From: Davidsoniella eucalypti
Taxonomy: Eukaryota > Ascomycota > Sordariomycetes > Microascales > Ceratocystidaceae
Length of the DNA stretch: 64,000 bases
Assembly (NCBI GenBank): GCA_004009845.1
Contig: RMBW01000004.1
Location: forward strand, 124,001-188,000
Direction of reading: 5' to 3'
The position numbers were made by a program, and so were the translations under genes. This document shows, piece by piece, positions 38,342 to 51,800 of the stretch. Each line of letters begins with the position of its first letter. The stretch's first letter is position 1. The notes below the pieces were generated by a model. The model did no database searches and was not told the origin of the DNA. It saw only the letters and a list, made by a program, of their open reading frames with translations.

Positions 38342-41281
38342 CTTGTGGCTAGAGTTGGTGCTGTGGTGAGTGATGGTAAAGTACAGACTCGAGATGGCAG
38401 TTTCGAGAGAGGGGTTGCTTGTTATGCGAGATTATATGTGAATGGAAAGAAGAAAAAAAGAACAAGAAAACCAGGATGGAGGGGAACAAGAAGGCTAAGC
38501 GTAAGCGCTTGCTCGGCACGCCAGGAAGAAGCCAACGTTGATATGACGCAAGCGGAGGGTGGGCAGAAGACTAAAAGCAAGCCTGCAGGTCTGCAGGTCT
38601 GTAGGTCTGATTGTATAGGACTATTCTGGTGGTTGTCGGGTCTTTTTGTGTCGCTCGACAATACGATTGGGAGGCGAGAACACCGAAGAATCGAGTCGAT
38701 GTTTCTGGTTTTCCTTTCTTTTTTCTTTGGGTCGGTTGGAAGCGGAGATTCGTCGGTGGATGCTTCTATAGCTTCGTTTTATTGCTATTGCTGCTACAAG
38801 ATTTATAAGAGTTGATGTGTCGTATAAGCAAGCAAAGCTCGTGTTTTTGTTCCCAGGCTGTTTTTCCTCTTTATTGGCTGGGCGTAGTCGTTCGCTTGGA
38901 TTTTAGGTGGCAGTGATTGGGCTCAACTAAGTAAGTACTTTGAGTTCAGAAAACCCCGCCGTTGAATATTTCGGCGATCTTAACAGTGTGAAAAAGGGAA
39001 AGAAGGAAAAATGAAGAAAAAATGGAAAGAAAAGAAAAGAAGAGACGAGTGATCGCTGGGACACCTTTTTTTCTATCTTGTTTTGTAACATAAAACAAGA
39101 AAAAAAAGGTCCGAGTCAGAAACTTCTAAAGAGGAAATCTAAAAGAATATTCAAAAAGCCAGGCACAAGGTGAGGGAGGGCATTCACAATTACAAAGCCA
39201 AGCCATGAGGCATCGACTCTACTAGCTATCTTCTCACTTTTCAACCTCTCTGTGCGCCTTTCCATCCTTCTACCTCAATGCCGATTCAACAATTATACAA
39301 CTATCTTAGGGGCTGGATTTTAGCTCTCTTCAAGTCAGGTTCGTTGACGGTTACTAACTAATAGACCGTGCGTATTTTTTCATCTACTTATAGTAATCCT
39401 CTGTCTACAACTTACTATATAATGAAGCAACCAAAAAACCCAACTGGTTTACAGCTTTGCCCTCTCTGGGTTGCTTTTCTTAATACCCACTATCAAATAA
39501 AGTCCTCTTTTTCCGTTTTTGCTTCCCAAACAAAAGATAGCAAGTTATCAACGGTTCAGAAGAATATCAACATGTCAGCCCAGGGTTAGGGTCTGACTTA
39601 CAAATATATAGTAAATTCTTAGCGTAATAATTCAGGCTTTCTTGGTCGCTAATATTCTAAAGCGCTAGAAGATAGCACTAACATGAGACAGAACAAGACA
39701 ATGTATACAATCACATTGACTATGTTGTGGCTGCAAAAAAAAATTCTTAAATAATTCCATCAAGGCATATTGACCAGATCAAAGACCGTCGTTTATCACG
39801 AAGTTGACAAAGGACAGAAAAAGGCAGCACAAACAAACTTCATTGTAGGGCTGAACCAGCTATTAGATTAGGCATATTCTGCTCCCAACCAGCCCTGTAT
39901 CTCTCTTTTCTTTTTTTTTGTTCTTTTCCTTATTCCTCCGCCTATTTCAACCACGCTAGTTCTCTACTTTTCTATTTCTTCTTCGATACCCTTTTAATGT
40001 GGTATACAGATTATAATATCTAAAATGAATTCTTCCTAGTCCATTCTGATACACTTCGTGTAGCAAGAAATCTAAGCGTCCAAGAAAGAAAAAAAAGGTT
40101 AAAAATTAGGTCAAAGCAAAACAAAGCCCAAAACATCCTAGTAGTAGAATCCTACATCACATATTTTGAAATGAACGAACATGACTAGGAAATACTGTCT
40201 AAGAAATAAACCATGTTTGCTCTTAACATACTTATATATCAAAGAGAATAGGGTTCCAAAGACAGACTCGTTCATTCTAGCATCACGCTATCAACTACAG
40301 ATATATTCAGCTACTACATGAAGACGTAGAATGATAAATATATTCAGCTACTTACCTCACTTGTTTATCAATGGAATTAGGCAAATGTCAGAAAACGCAT
40401 GGATTTTGGATAAATCTACAAAAGCATAGACACGTGCCACATTTACACATGACTTGCAACTTCAATATCAAACAACTGCAACAAGTGACTTCGTTCTACA
40501 GCAATATAGCAATAATCGCCACGAATACATATTCATGCCAACTCTCTACTTTTTTGATTGAATTTCTTATGACGAAAGAATGCAGCTAATGTTTCGTATT
40601 GCTTCAAGTTGCTCAACCCTCTTTACATCTTAGTTTCCGCCCCGAATCATAAAAACCCTTACAGATGTCGTCATACTTGCATAACACTTTGAAAAATCAA
40701 CTTGTATGTACAAGAAATACATAATAACAGCAACACAAGGTGGCAAAAGTAATTGTTGCATACACAGTCTTATACGAATTAGAAGGGGGAACCGGTTGTC
40801 GGTTATATCAAATATGTAATACTTGAACAGCCTCGAATATTTATCAATGTTTTTATACACAGATGACGAATTCAAACATTGGATTATGTTCTGACTTTGG
40901 TGTTAATTTTGGTCAGCTTGCATATCCAAATTTCGTTCAGATGACCGAACATATGTATGAGAACGTGATCATTCTTAATTTTCTCGGAAAAAAATGTACG
41001 TATTGTTGTATTAATAAAATTATTATGTTGGTGGAAGGGTTAATAAACCCTGATGCAGTTGTATATATGCTAGAATATCTTCAGTTATTCTCGCTTTTGT
41101 AACAAAATAAAAACAAAACTAATTAGTCTATATCTAAATATCGATATCGCAGTGCCAGAAATGAGAAGCAATGCAATAATAGCCATGTGTAACAATCTAT
41201 AGTCTATGTTGGTGGTTAAATGCTTGAATTTACGCCATCGGTATCTAGCTCTTTGTAAACTTCTTATTCTTTATACCAGCT
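38342..41281. other. Intergenic region without recognisable gene
   Basis: 2.9 kb. The first 500 bp should hold the promoter of the SR-rich gene. The rest is A+T-rich with homopolymer runs and short frames (none above 100 codons) that show no domain. The 3' end of the dienelactone hydrolase gene lies at its right edge. Confidence 0.5.
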
Positions 41282-42263
41282 TCAATCATTGTTTGCTAGA
41301 TGCTTCTGGAACCATGCTACAGCTTGATCTTGTGCCTGCATGCTGTGCTCTGTCTGCTTGGGATCCAGCGGGTTCGATCTGGTACCGAATCCATGCATCG
41401 CACCGGGATAAACGCGTGCCTCGCAGTTATCTCTCTCCTCTAGAATCTGGACGGCCTGTGCCATTTCTTCGCGGCTCATCATCATGTCCACATCGCCGTT
41501 AGCCAAGCTTAGTGGGAGTTGCACCAGCTCCCAGTCGCGTGGTAGCTTGAGCAGAGATGGATGTGCTGTGAATGCGCAGTCAATCAATGGCTCGACACTG
41601 TGTGATTTGCGCGATAGAACACCGGATGGTCCATGGCTGAGGCGGACGGCGGCTTGACCACCGTGACAGAAGCCGGCTACACCAAGAGTGTTGAGTTTCG
41701 TAGCTGAACCGGTCATGGAGATGGGAAGAGTGCGGAGGGTCTGTAGATAGCGGATGAGCTTGGGGTTGTAGGTTCGAGGGCGCGTAACGAAGAAGAGCGG
41801 TAGGTAGTAGAAGCCTAGCGCTAACTTGAAGCGTAGGGTGGCAAAGAAGCGTTTGAACCAGTTAGTGGAGCGCGCATTGTAGCGATCCATGTGATTGAGG
41901 ACCTTTGCTGGAATCGAGTGTCCTGTTTCGATATTAATCAGTACATGGAATTTGGAAGCATGACTAATAGTTGGGTCTTGAGTACTCACCATTGAATAGA
42001 TCGGGAACAACGACAACGGCAGGTGTTCTTTGCGCATAGACATCAGCCAGCGCACGTGTATTGGGAAGCTCCCAACCAAAGACATCTGGCAATATCACGA
42101 TGACACCCAGAGGCTCTTTTCTCTCCGCAGTGTCTTGGTCTTTGACGACATCTGTAGGACGGGCAACATAGGAGGGGATGCCAGCAATAGCCTCTATGGT
42201 ACCTGTGAGGACGACATCTTGGTGGAGCGTTCCAGAAAAGCAATTTTCGCAATGTCCAAACAT
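41282..42263 (-). CDS. Dienelactone hydrolase family protein
   Basis: Two exons, 42263-41990 and 41922-41282, with a 67-nt GT-AG intron, encode 304 residues of alpha/beta-hydrolase fold. The catalytic triad of the family is visible: nucleophilic Cys in GFCHGGQ (about residue 177), Asp in NGDVD (about 235) and His in AMHGFG (about 268). Upstream are GVIVILPDVFGWELPNTRALAD and VVVVPDLFNG, typical core strands; the latter is completed across the intron. No signal peptide, so probably cytosolic. Fungal members act on lactones or as general carboxylic ester hydrolases; the substrate here is unknown. An extra basic/aromatic stretch around residues 110-145 (WFKRFFATLRFKLALGFYY) is typical of the fungal subgroup rather than bacterial ClcD. 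Confidence 0.9.
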
Positions 42264-44628
42264 TTTGCTAGCGACAAGGGAATGATAGAAACAAATACTA
42301 CGGCTAGACCTCCTGTTGGCTGCGTGGCGGTTGGCTCTATCGTCGACCGGTAGGCAAGTTTAGGTTGAGATGTCTCTAGATGGAGATTAGAGGCTAGTCC
42401 GTAAAAGAGATGGAGAAGGCCAAAGATGAAAGACCGGAAGGGAAAAAGAGACAAAGAAGTCAAACACAGTCGTTGAGACAAAGACTGACAAGTGCCCGAA
42501 AGCCACGACAATGGGCAAAAAAATGAAAGAGAGAAAACGAGGGCAAGAAATGTAAGAGAGGATATAGTGTGCTAAATATAACTTACTACGATATTCCAAG
42601 TGAGGCGAGGATAAGATGATTGTTTGATTTTAATGCTGACGAGCAATAACCAGAGAATGAACAACAGGCCTAGGCTTGCACTTGTTACCCGTGGATCTGC
42701 GAGCCAGGAGTAAATGGGCAATAAGCTGTGGAATGAAGCAAAGAACCTTTCTCGCCTGGGACTCAGCTTCTTCCGAGGGCAAGGTTGATGCAAGAGGGAT
42801 GGGCCCTTAACTTGATAAACAATCGTAAAGCGTCGCCACGGTATCGTATCGAAACCCGCAGTTTGCTGTTTAGGCTGTGATGACAAAGATATGCGGTGGC
42901 ACTAGATCGGATAGTTGGTCGCTTCTATCGACAGGAAGAGCAAAGTAGATTGTAGTGGTGAATTCTGGATTTTGCTGTGGTGATCAAGTTACACGGCGTC
43001 TTCTGCCGTATTCACGTCCGTTTCTGAATGTTTTGCATTGAAAGCAGGAGATCGAGCAAAAGTTGCAAAAGTTGCCATGCGCGGGAATCCAGCACTACAA
43101 ATACTTTGAAGACTATTTGTATAGGGACGGCATCTGGCTAGCCATCACCACACTTTGGGCATCCCGTAATAATACCGGTAATATTGCTCTGCATTCTAGT
43201 GCCCCGACTCGAAGCTTACGCTCAGACGGATCGGCCATGCCATTTTGCTTGGTTGCAAGCAGGCCAATTAAGTGGCTTTGGTAGTTCGGATTATCTTGGG
43301 GTGACCAGGATACCATGTTACAGCCATTTCGAGCCCGGATAAAGGCCTGGAGTTCTCGTAGCAGTTGACTTTGACTACATCAGGTGCTAATATACTATCG
43401 TCAAGATAACCGGCCTCTGGACAAACGAGGCTCCCCGGCGACCTTCTTGACGACAAGCTATGAAGATGACGGTATTTTCGGAGAAGCGAGTGGCATTGTC
43501 ATTGTGGCAGTGCGACCCAAGGCGGAGGCGGAACAAGAGGCGAATGAGGAGCCTGAGGAGAGTAGGAGAAACCTAGAGTTCCGATGACTCCTTCAATCAG
43601 CAAGAATAAATCTCCGTCCGTTTCTTACAACAGGCACATGCATTTCTTGCCATGACGAGTTGAATTAGTTGCTCGCTTCGTTCACATTCGAGCAGGGCTT
43701 CCCTGAGGAGTTGAACTAGGCCAGGCTTGCTTGGCGAGAAGGGGACTAAATAAACCAGTATACCCCAAAACAGCAAAGAAGCTGACGATCGTTGTCTCGT
43801 TTTTTCCTTTCAATATTTTTTCGTTACTAGTGGCCGTGAAGCGTTGCATTGCTTTGTTTTCGATCGAAGCTATAGAGTAACGCTTGAAGCGACACGGGCG
43901 TTTGTTTCTGCATTGCAATGGAGTCAGTCGGAGTCGGGGCTAGAGACGGAGTTAAGAGACAAAGTTGAAGAGAGAAACCCCCGAAACGAAACGGGCATTG
44001 TGATCGTTCTTTGAAAGCACGAGAATGTGTCAAAACAGACGGCCAAACTACCCGTAGCAATCAAGCCACGACCAAGGTTCGAAGTGGCGGCGATCATCGA
44101 TCATCAGCAGGAGACAAATATTCATCTTCCAGGCTAATATTAGCCAAACTGTAGTTGGCATCGCTTGGCCCGTGCTCTACAAATCAATGCTCGCATATGT
44201 GTCGGGAGTCCGAGGGCTTATGATTGCAATACTAAGAAATATGTGATACATGATTACACATGGTATATCTTGACCGGTCACATCCTGATAATCTCATGTC
44301 ATTGTAGTCTTGATGAGCTGACGTTGGAAACAAGTGCATGAAAGGACCGATAAAAAAAGGAAATAGCGGTCATTGTTGTTGTTTTGACACAATCTGCATT
44401 ATAACCCTAACTGTACCATGCTCTGCTACTGTGTCACTCGCTATTTTACAACCCTGTTCCACTACATGATCTACAGGCATATCGTGACGTTATTGTTATG
44501 GTGGATAGCTAAGCTTGCTGGATCTAGGTTAGACGCCCAAAATACCCATTCAAGCTATCTTCATATAACCTCCAAATTGAGAGACTTGCATCTACATATT
44601 TGTCTTACACATACACCAAATACAAAAC
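42264..44628. other. Intergenic region without recognisable gene
   Basis: 2.4 kb between divergent genes (hydrolase on -, TPR protein on +). Open frames here are at most 105 codons and show no domain. The segment 42,264-42,600 is pyrimidine-rich on the minus strand, as expected for the hydrolase leader. Confidence 0.5.
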
Positions 44629-45659
44629 ATGGCTTCAACAACATCACCGCCGTCAGTTTCAGACCCTAAGCCTGAACAGACCGAGGCCACTGAAGCCGCT
44701 GTCGAGGCAGCTGGTGTCGATGTTACAGAAGAAGCAGAGGAAGCTCTGACCCCCGAAGAAGAAGCTGTAAGTCTCAAAACTGCCGACTAACTTAAAAATT
44801 AAATTCACACAGCCTGGCAGAGATACTGACTCATTTGCATCGTCTTTCTTAGGAGCGACTAGAAGAATCAAACGCCATCAAGGCGACTGCTAACCAGCTC
44901 TTTTCGGCTGGAAAGCACCGTGATGCCTTCAACAAGTACCATGCAGCCTTTGTCAGCTGTCCCAAAAGCCGCCGGTTTGAAATAGCCGTCTTGTACTCCA
45001 ACATTGCCGCGTGTCAACTAAAGTTTGAGGAGTGGGCCGACGCCATCAAAAGCGCCTCGTCTGCCCTCGACGAACTAGACAAGCTCGAGAAACCAGAAAC
45101 ACCAGCAGAAGAAGCAGCAGAAGTAGAAACAACAGAAAAATCTAAAGACAAAGAATCGTCCTCCAAAGACGCAAATATCGAGGATGATGAGGAGGTCGAA
45201 GAGGAAATCATCTCGCAGGGCGCTACCAAGGCCCAACCACCACCCCCTCCACCACTCACCGCCGACCAAGCAAACATCAAGCGTATCCGCTGCAAAGCCC
45301 TGATGCGGCGAGCTCGCGCACGATCCGCCGCCGGCGGCTGGCAGAACCTCGTCGGCGCCGAAGAAGACTACAAGCAGCTCGTTGGCTTTGTGGGTACTAC
45401 GGCGCCCAATAGCAACGGAGTCAAACAGGGCGCTGAATTGGGCCTTAACGACATTCGTATCATTCAGGCTCAGCTCGTCGCTCTGCCCCCGCGCATCAAG
45501 GAGGCACAGGAGAAGGAATTGGCCGAGATGTGGGGGAAGCTGAAGTCGCTGGGTAACGGCTTACTAAAACCGTTTGGTCTGAGTACTGAAAACTTCCAGA
45601 TGGTGCAGGATAAAGAAACTGGTGGCTATAGCATGAACTTTAACCAGGATTCAAAATGA
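44629..45659 (+). CDS. TTC1-like tetratricopeptide protein
   Basis: Two exons, 44629-44766 and 44853-45659, with an 86-nt GT-AG intron, give 314 residues. Residues 1-55 are acidic and disordered. TPR motifs follow (IKATANQLFSAGKHRDAFNKY, FEIAVLYSNIAACQLKFEEW, IKRIRCKALMRRARARSA). Between the second and third TPR sits a roughly 60-residue acidic insert ending in a run of prolines. The C-terminus LLKPFGLSTENFQMVQDKE then GGYSMNF is the signature of TTC1 orthologues, small co-chaperone-like proteins that bind Hsp70/Hsp90 or G-protein partners in animals. The cellular role in fungi is not defined. It converges on the phospholipase D gene with a 235-bp gap. Confidence 0.82.
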
Positions 45660-45894
45660 TGAAACAAAGAAATAACAAGACAGATATAGATGGAGTACAT
45701 GGTACATTGAACTTAGTAATACTCGCGGTCTTCCTTCCCAAGTTTTTTTTTATTAAGTAGTGAGGGTGATGGTCTAAACATATCATGATATCATTCACTT
45801 GGAAATTAATTACATCCGACCTAAAACTTCTCCTGTCCTCACGGCCCATTGTAGATGCCTGTTGCCAATATTGTCGCTTTGTGTGTGATATTCT

Positions 45895-48853
45895 CTAAGT
45901 GTACACACTCTCGGTAAACTGGTTGACTTGGAGGCCACGTTCCGCCATTTCTGCGTCCTTGAGGAAGTCGAGCGGCATCCACACTAGATGGCCTTTAATC
46001 GTATCTAGCTTGCCACGGATGTCGTCTGGCGGAAGAAACTTGTCGAATATATGACCCGGCTTGACTGTACGGGGTGGTCTGAAGTGGTCATAGTCTTCAA
46101 AGGTTTTGACTTAAATTTTTAACAATAATTAGTAATCTTGTTTGCATGTAGTATATAAGACTCTAGAGGGAAGAGAAGTCTTACCATTGTTGTCGGGATC
46201 CGCATGGAATAGATGACGGAACATCTCCGTGTTCTGCGTTGCCTGCTTTGTCCACAAATCCCATAGCTCATCACTCATTGGATCATTCACTAGCTCAACT
46301 GTCTCGTCCTCGAGAGGGTCATTTGGCGAGTCTGGTCCAGGTGGCTGTGCGTTTATGTCCGTACTGGCATCATTGGGCTGTGGCCGCAACAAACCTAGGT
46401 GTTCACGCCATAAATAACGCCGGAGAGTTGCTGCGTGCCAGCCAGCCACATAGTTCTGGCCGTCCATCGTAGTCTGCAACGGCCGGGTATCCTCCATGAC
46501 AATGCTTAGTTCGCTGTCGTGAGAGCCCAGTTGACTGCGATCATTCAAGTTACTACTTCCGCAGATCACGATACGATCGTCGGCGATTAGAAGCTTGCTG
46601 TGGATGTACAACTCTTCCTGGATCCAATTGTCGACTTCATCTTTGGGCTCGTCTGGCCACACTTCGGCTAGCAATGAGTCCTGCTGGTACATGGCTAGAT
46701 GAGCCACAGTTGGCGAAATAGTTTGCTCGCTCTCGATGCGAGTTTCGTCCATAGTTTGTTCGAACTTCTGCTTAGCTAGAATCGCTTCGGCCACTTCTTC
46801 TATCGATGTTCTTCGGTGAGTCACGGGGTTGTGTCCCTTGATGCTATCGATGTACTTTTGACCATGCCAGTCGTTCTCCTTCGGGTGCAAACTATCAGTC
46901 ATGACCTCCTCAGCAGCGCCACGCTGGACTACAGAATATTTGACTCCTGACAGCTTCTCGGCGTTGATCAAGTGCTTCGTGCGTGGCAGTCGGTCATAAG
47001 AGCGCAGATTGAAGAAGAAGATATACTGGGTCGGGTCGACACCCTTGGCTTTGATTTGCTCAAAGATGCTGTGTTCGCCGCGACAAATAGATTTGAACTG
47101 GTAGTCCATGATGGCGCGTGTGCCAGCAGCCGAATCGTCGCGAAGGTCACCGGCAAAGCCGGGAACAGCGGGAATCAGGATGATGATGCGGAATTTACGC
47201 TTCTCCTCTGCGGCACGGAGCACCGCATCGACCATGGCACCACCGATAGTGTTGTGAATGGGCGCCTGGTGCTCGCCAGTAGCCGTGATGAAGAATTGAT
47301 TTTCGATGTACACGTAATGTTCTGCCTTGCGAATAATCTCCGAGTAGGCGTTCTGAATAGAGTGGTCGTTGAGGATACCCATGGACCAATCGTCGCTAGA
47401 TCGGACAACTTGCGCTTTTATGGTACCGTTCTGCGCTGGGGCATTGGTATCTACGGGTGAGATTGGGTGAAGTAGATACTCGCCAACGGGATGTGATGGA
47501 CGTTGCACACCGACAAGATCTTCATCGTCACCTTCACGACCGCGCAAGGTCAGCCAGTCAAAGCGACTGTCACGCTTGTACTTGTCACGCTTAATAAAGT
47601 TCCAGCGCAGTACAAAGTGCTCGGCGATATCATACACGCAAGGGCCAATGATACCCATAGACACGTCGTGCCACGGCATACGGCCATATTGATCCTTGCT
47701 GACTTCGTTGTCCATCCAATCATTGACGCTCTTAAAGTCCATGATACGGTTGTTGTTGAAATCCTGGCCGGGCCAAACTTCTTTAGACGTTTGGTCGGCA
47801 TGTACGTCTGATAGCGGATGTTGGTGGTTGTCCCAACGGCCGAAGCAAAGATCCAAACCACCAATGAAAGCCATCTTATAGTCAATTACAATGAACTTTT
47901 CGTGATGCGCCCAGTATAGAGTCATATCGGCAGCGTTCTCAAAGACATTATGGTCAGGATGACGCATAACGGAGATATTTCCATGGCCTGGCGAGCCCTC
48001 GGGGCATAGCGCACGTAGCGCCTCTTTAGTGTGCTTAGAGTTGCAGGTCAGAGCAGCCTCTACTTCACGGTACACAGAAACGTAAATCTTGACGCCCTGC
48101 TCGGCCTTGCGCTTGAGTATCTGGTCAAGACGCCATTCGGGGTTATCTAGTGGCGGACGACGCATAAACAGCTCGGGAGAGAGCCACCAATCGGCAATGT
48201 AGATGGTTTCGGTGGCTTTGTCGAGAGCCTCGGACACGGCCCAGAAGTAGTTGCGCCCGTCGACATACCACTTGATATTGTTATTCTCGTGCTCGGAGAA
48301 GAATGAGTTGAAACGGTGCTCTTCGCATCGTGCCGTGCGCTTAGCGTCGCATGCCTTTTCGTGCTCCTCGTCGTGGCGATGATTGCGGTTGAACTATGCC
48401 ATTGGCGGTTATGTTAGTGGGGCTCAGCAGTACAGCCCAAGTATAGGTTGGTGTGGGTTGAGTGGGATGTGACGTGATATGTGATGTAAGTGAATGAGTA
48501 GGCCATAGGAGAGCTGCGCTTACAATGTTACCGAGCTTTCCAATCTTATTTCTATGTTTCGTAAATCATGTTAGTTGACCCATTGCAGATATTCCACGCT
48601 TGCAATTTAGAGTTGGATTTCAACTGCCAGATATTTTGACAAGCAAACAAACTCCTCCGTTTGCTTCCTCGGGCTATTTACTTGAACTCAACGGATAAGC
48701 CTGGCTTTATTTATATGCAGCGAAATTGCCCGTCGGCGGTTTGGAAGGCGACACCTACTTTTGATGTATCAGCGACACCTTGGCATCTTGGATTGTCGAG
48801 TGCTCCTGCAACTTCGCGGTAGCACTCTGAAGTGCGCCTTTAAGTCCGCTCAT
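45895..48853 (-). CDS. Phospholipase D (PldA-type, short form)
   Basis: Four exons, 48853-48759, 48551-48524, 48393-46185 and 46109-45895, encode 848 residues. Both HKD catalytic motifs are intact: HEKFIVID (His about residue 205) and YIHSKLLIADD (His about 639), each followed by the G(G/S)xN/D-type segment (GGLD, GSSNLNDRS); YIENQFF lies between them. No PX or PH domain precedes the catalytic core, matching the short PLDs of filamentous ascomycetes rather than yeast Spo14. The enzyme hydrolyses phosphatidylcholine-type lipids to phosphatidic acid. Exon 2 is a 28-nt microexon (NKIGKLGNI) required to keep the frame between MSGLKGALQSATAKL and FNRNHRHDEEHEK. Start taken as the ATG at 48853 opening an amphipathic N-terminus. 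All introns GT-AG. Confidence 0.92.
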
Positions 48854-51800
48854 GCTGAATCGGCTCTTGTGTCCCGTCGGATTGTCGGGGGCAGAAGCCA
48901 TAGCCGTGGCAGATATACGAGACGGGGATGGGGATAGCAGGTCTCGATTGCGAGAGCTCTGTTCCCGGCCAATACACAGTATTTTGGTGGTGGCGGTGCG
49001 CTACGGCCTTGTTGATCCGATAGCGGGATACACAAGGCAGGTAGATCGTGAAGCAATTGGCGACGGTCTTACTCGAGCAATATCGTCTCGAATTGGGCTA
49101 GGCGGTGGAAGATCGAGGTCTGAGTGTGAACGGCAAAAATCACGGGGGATTGCACAAAAAGCAGCAAAGCGAGTCGTCGAGAAAAGCAAGAGCAGAAATG
49201 AAGGCGGCGATGGCAAAACAGAGCAGGAGGGAGAGGAAGAGTAAATAACAAAACCAAGACTGCCCCGCTACTGGCAAAAAAATAAAACAGACGTCAGTGC
49301 TATCTCACTGCGATGGCGGGAATTGGTAATAAACCAAAACAGAACAGATACACAGCAATCGACTCTATATAAGCTCTATTGTCTAGTCGATCTTAAAGCC
49401 GGATGTGGGAAAAGGATCAGCTGAAGTGCGGAAGGGTTTGACACGCTATACGGAGCTGGCGTGGAGTTGTTGGCTTTATATAAAAACAACACGACCATGT
49501 TTCTTAGTCACATATCTATGACAGATACCGTCTACCTACACAAATTCCTTTTTATTGTTGAGTGCCAATGATTCACCGCTTGGAAAATGCTTCAATGGTC
49601 TGTCTCACTTGGCTTTCCAGGGATAGCTCCGAGCAACAAAGCCACCTAGACGGCCTTGCTAAAGTCAAATGAATGGGTGAGGTTCTCTATGCAGCGGTTG
49701 CAATTGCTGATGCTATAACCGTAACAGAATCCTATTACTATTCGCTATTCAATTTTTTGGTTCGTATCAAGGCAGCACAAGGAAAATAGCATTTGGAATC
49801 CTAAGGCATTTTTCGTGACTAGACCCGACTTGGCAAAACAACGTCATCACCGGCTCACATGAGATAACGAACAGACAGCATATAAAAAGACTTCATGCGC
49901 TCGCTCTTCTAGTGTCTCTATAGTATGCTGGGATCACTGCCTATTCTTTCTTATCTTACAATCAGCCCAAGGTCGCATGAAAAGAAAAGAAAAACAGCCC
50001 TAACTTGTCATCATCGTGCTCTCACTAAAGTCGCCGAATTGTAGCATATGACGTCAAAGCTCGGAAACTAATGCGCCACTGGAGGCCCACAGCAGGTAAA
50101 CATACATACCTGTACAGCTGTATATGTAGGTCCAAATGACACAGCGGGACTTTGCCGTGGCTTTTTTCCGTCTGCAGCAGCTGTCGTTTCTACCAGCGTA
50201 GGTGTCTTTTTTCATATAGGGCATCCCCTTGATAAATGGTTTTCGTTTGTTTTCTTTTGGTTGGTGCCTTGTGCATTGTCAACAAACAGCTCGAGCCTCC
50301 CTTCCACTTTGTCGATCATATGATTATCTACCAAGTTTATCGGACATGAGAAAAAGGCTATCAGTCTAGGGATAAATTGGCTTTCAGCGTTCTTAGCATG
50401 GTTTCCGCTTTGCATCCTGTTCCATATTGAACCGTTTGTAAAACAAGCTATAGAGGAGCCCTTCCGGACTTTGCATTGGTGATGTTTAACCTCGCTGTCT
50501 TGATAAACTACAAACGGTATACAGCTCTTATCTCCACGTGACCCAGCTACATTTCCAGTCAACAGTGCGCAAAACCATCTTCTCGCACTATTAACTCGTC
50601 TGCTTACTATCTTAGTTTCTAGTTGTCTGGCCATGTTCCCACTGTAAATATATAATTTCTACACTAGGAACAGACAACTTTCAACAAGAGAAACAATAGC
50701 AGTAAATCCAACCTTGTTCTTTCGTTTCGGCCATCTTCCTTTTCCCTCCCTAGCATTTCTGCGGCTCCTTTGATGTACTATGGGAATGGTTACTGAGCAT
50801 ATATGTATGTATCTGCCTCGAGGTGTTGCGTGGCTTTGGGCAGCACTGGCCTACTACTACTTAGCTCATCCTCGAGGGTTGCATGCCCCTGAACGTGGCT
50901 CAACTTTTTATAGTTGAATTGTACCAACTAGTTCAACAGTATGCATTTTACTCGATTGCTGGATTTCATGCAGTCAAACGACGGATGGAACAGCTGGCCA
51001 CGTTTGTGCCGTTTATACATAACTAGCGCCAGTCCAGCCACATTAAGTACAAGGAGACAAGCTATATGACTATGACTACACTAGCATCTCGACCGTATAA
51101 CTATACGGTATATGTAACTACGACGCATGTTACTAAACAATAAGCACGCTATTCCGTAATGCCATGGAACATACGGTACAGATAATAAGAGGGGCTATTG
51201 TTTCGTAGTCTACCCTGTTCCATCTAAGCTCCCACGATATATGTATAACAACATTGCTTACTGTACAGAAATATCATGACTATTAAGCAACGGAATGTAT
51301 AGACGGCTGCATACTACAGATATATGTATGTACCAACCCTATAATGCTTAGACAGTCAGACTGCACATCAGATACAAGCTATATGCATGCATCCATGCAA
51401 TCTAAACGAAATGCTGAGTTGTAGTGCGCACATGATGTTCATGTTGGCGCCGATCGGCCGCAGTGGAAGCGTTGCGTTTAGGCGGTGAACAAGCATCGAA
51501 AGACCAATGAATCCTGGGGCAGCCGTTGCTATGCAGAAACTTGTTTGAGGTTGTCTTGAACAAGCTGCGGCGACAGCGGGGTTCAATGTTCAGTGGTGGC
51601 TGGGCCATGAAGAACGACGCATGAAACCCTGAACTCCAAATGCGCTTCTTAGTGTAGACAGTTGAGAATATTAAATCATTGTGTACAGATAAATCCGGAC
51701 TCGACAAAGAGGGGAATGTAACGGTAGGTTACGAAGTTAGATGTAATAAAGTTGCTCAGTATTATGAATACATGATCCAAGGAAGCCAAATTGCTGGCCA

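Noticed and set aside
48852..49244. 130-codon plus-strand frame over the PLD start
   Set aside because: Overlaps the PLD promoter and start codon region antisense; no motif and ends in low-complexity Glu/Lys.
50212..50634. 140-codon minus-strand frame in the PLD/HET-C2 spacer
   Set aside because: Unrecognised, no splice or homology support; kept only as a mention in the intergenic entry.
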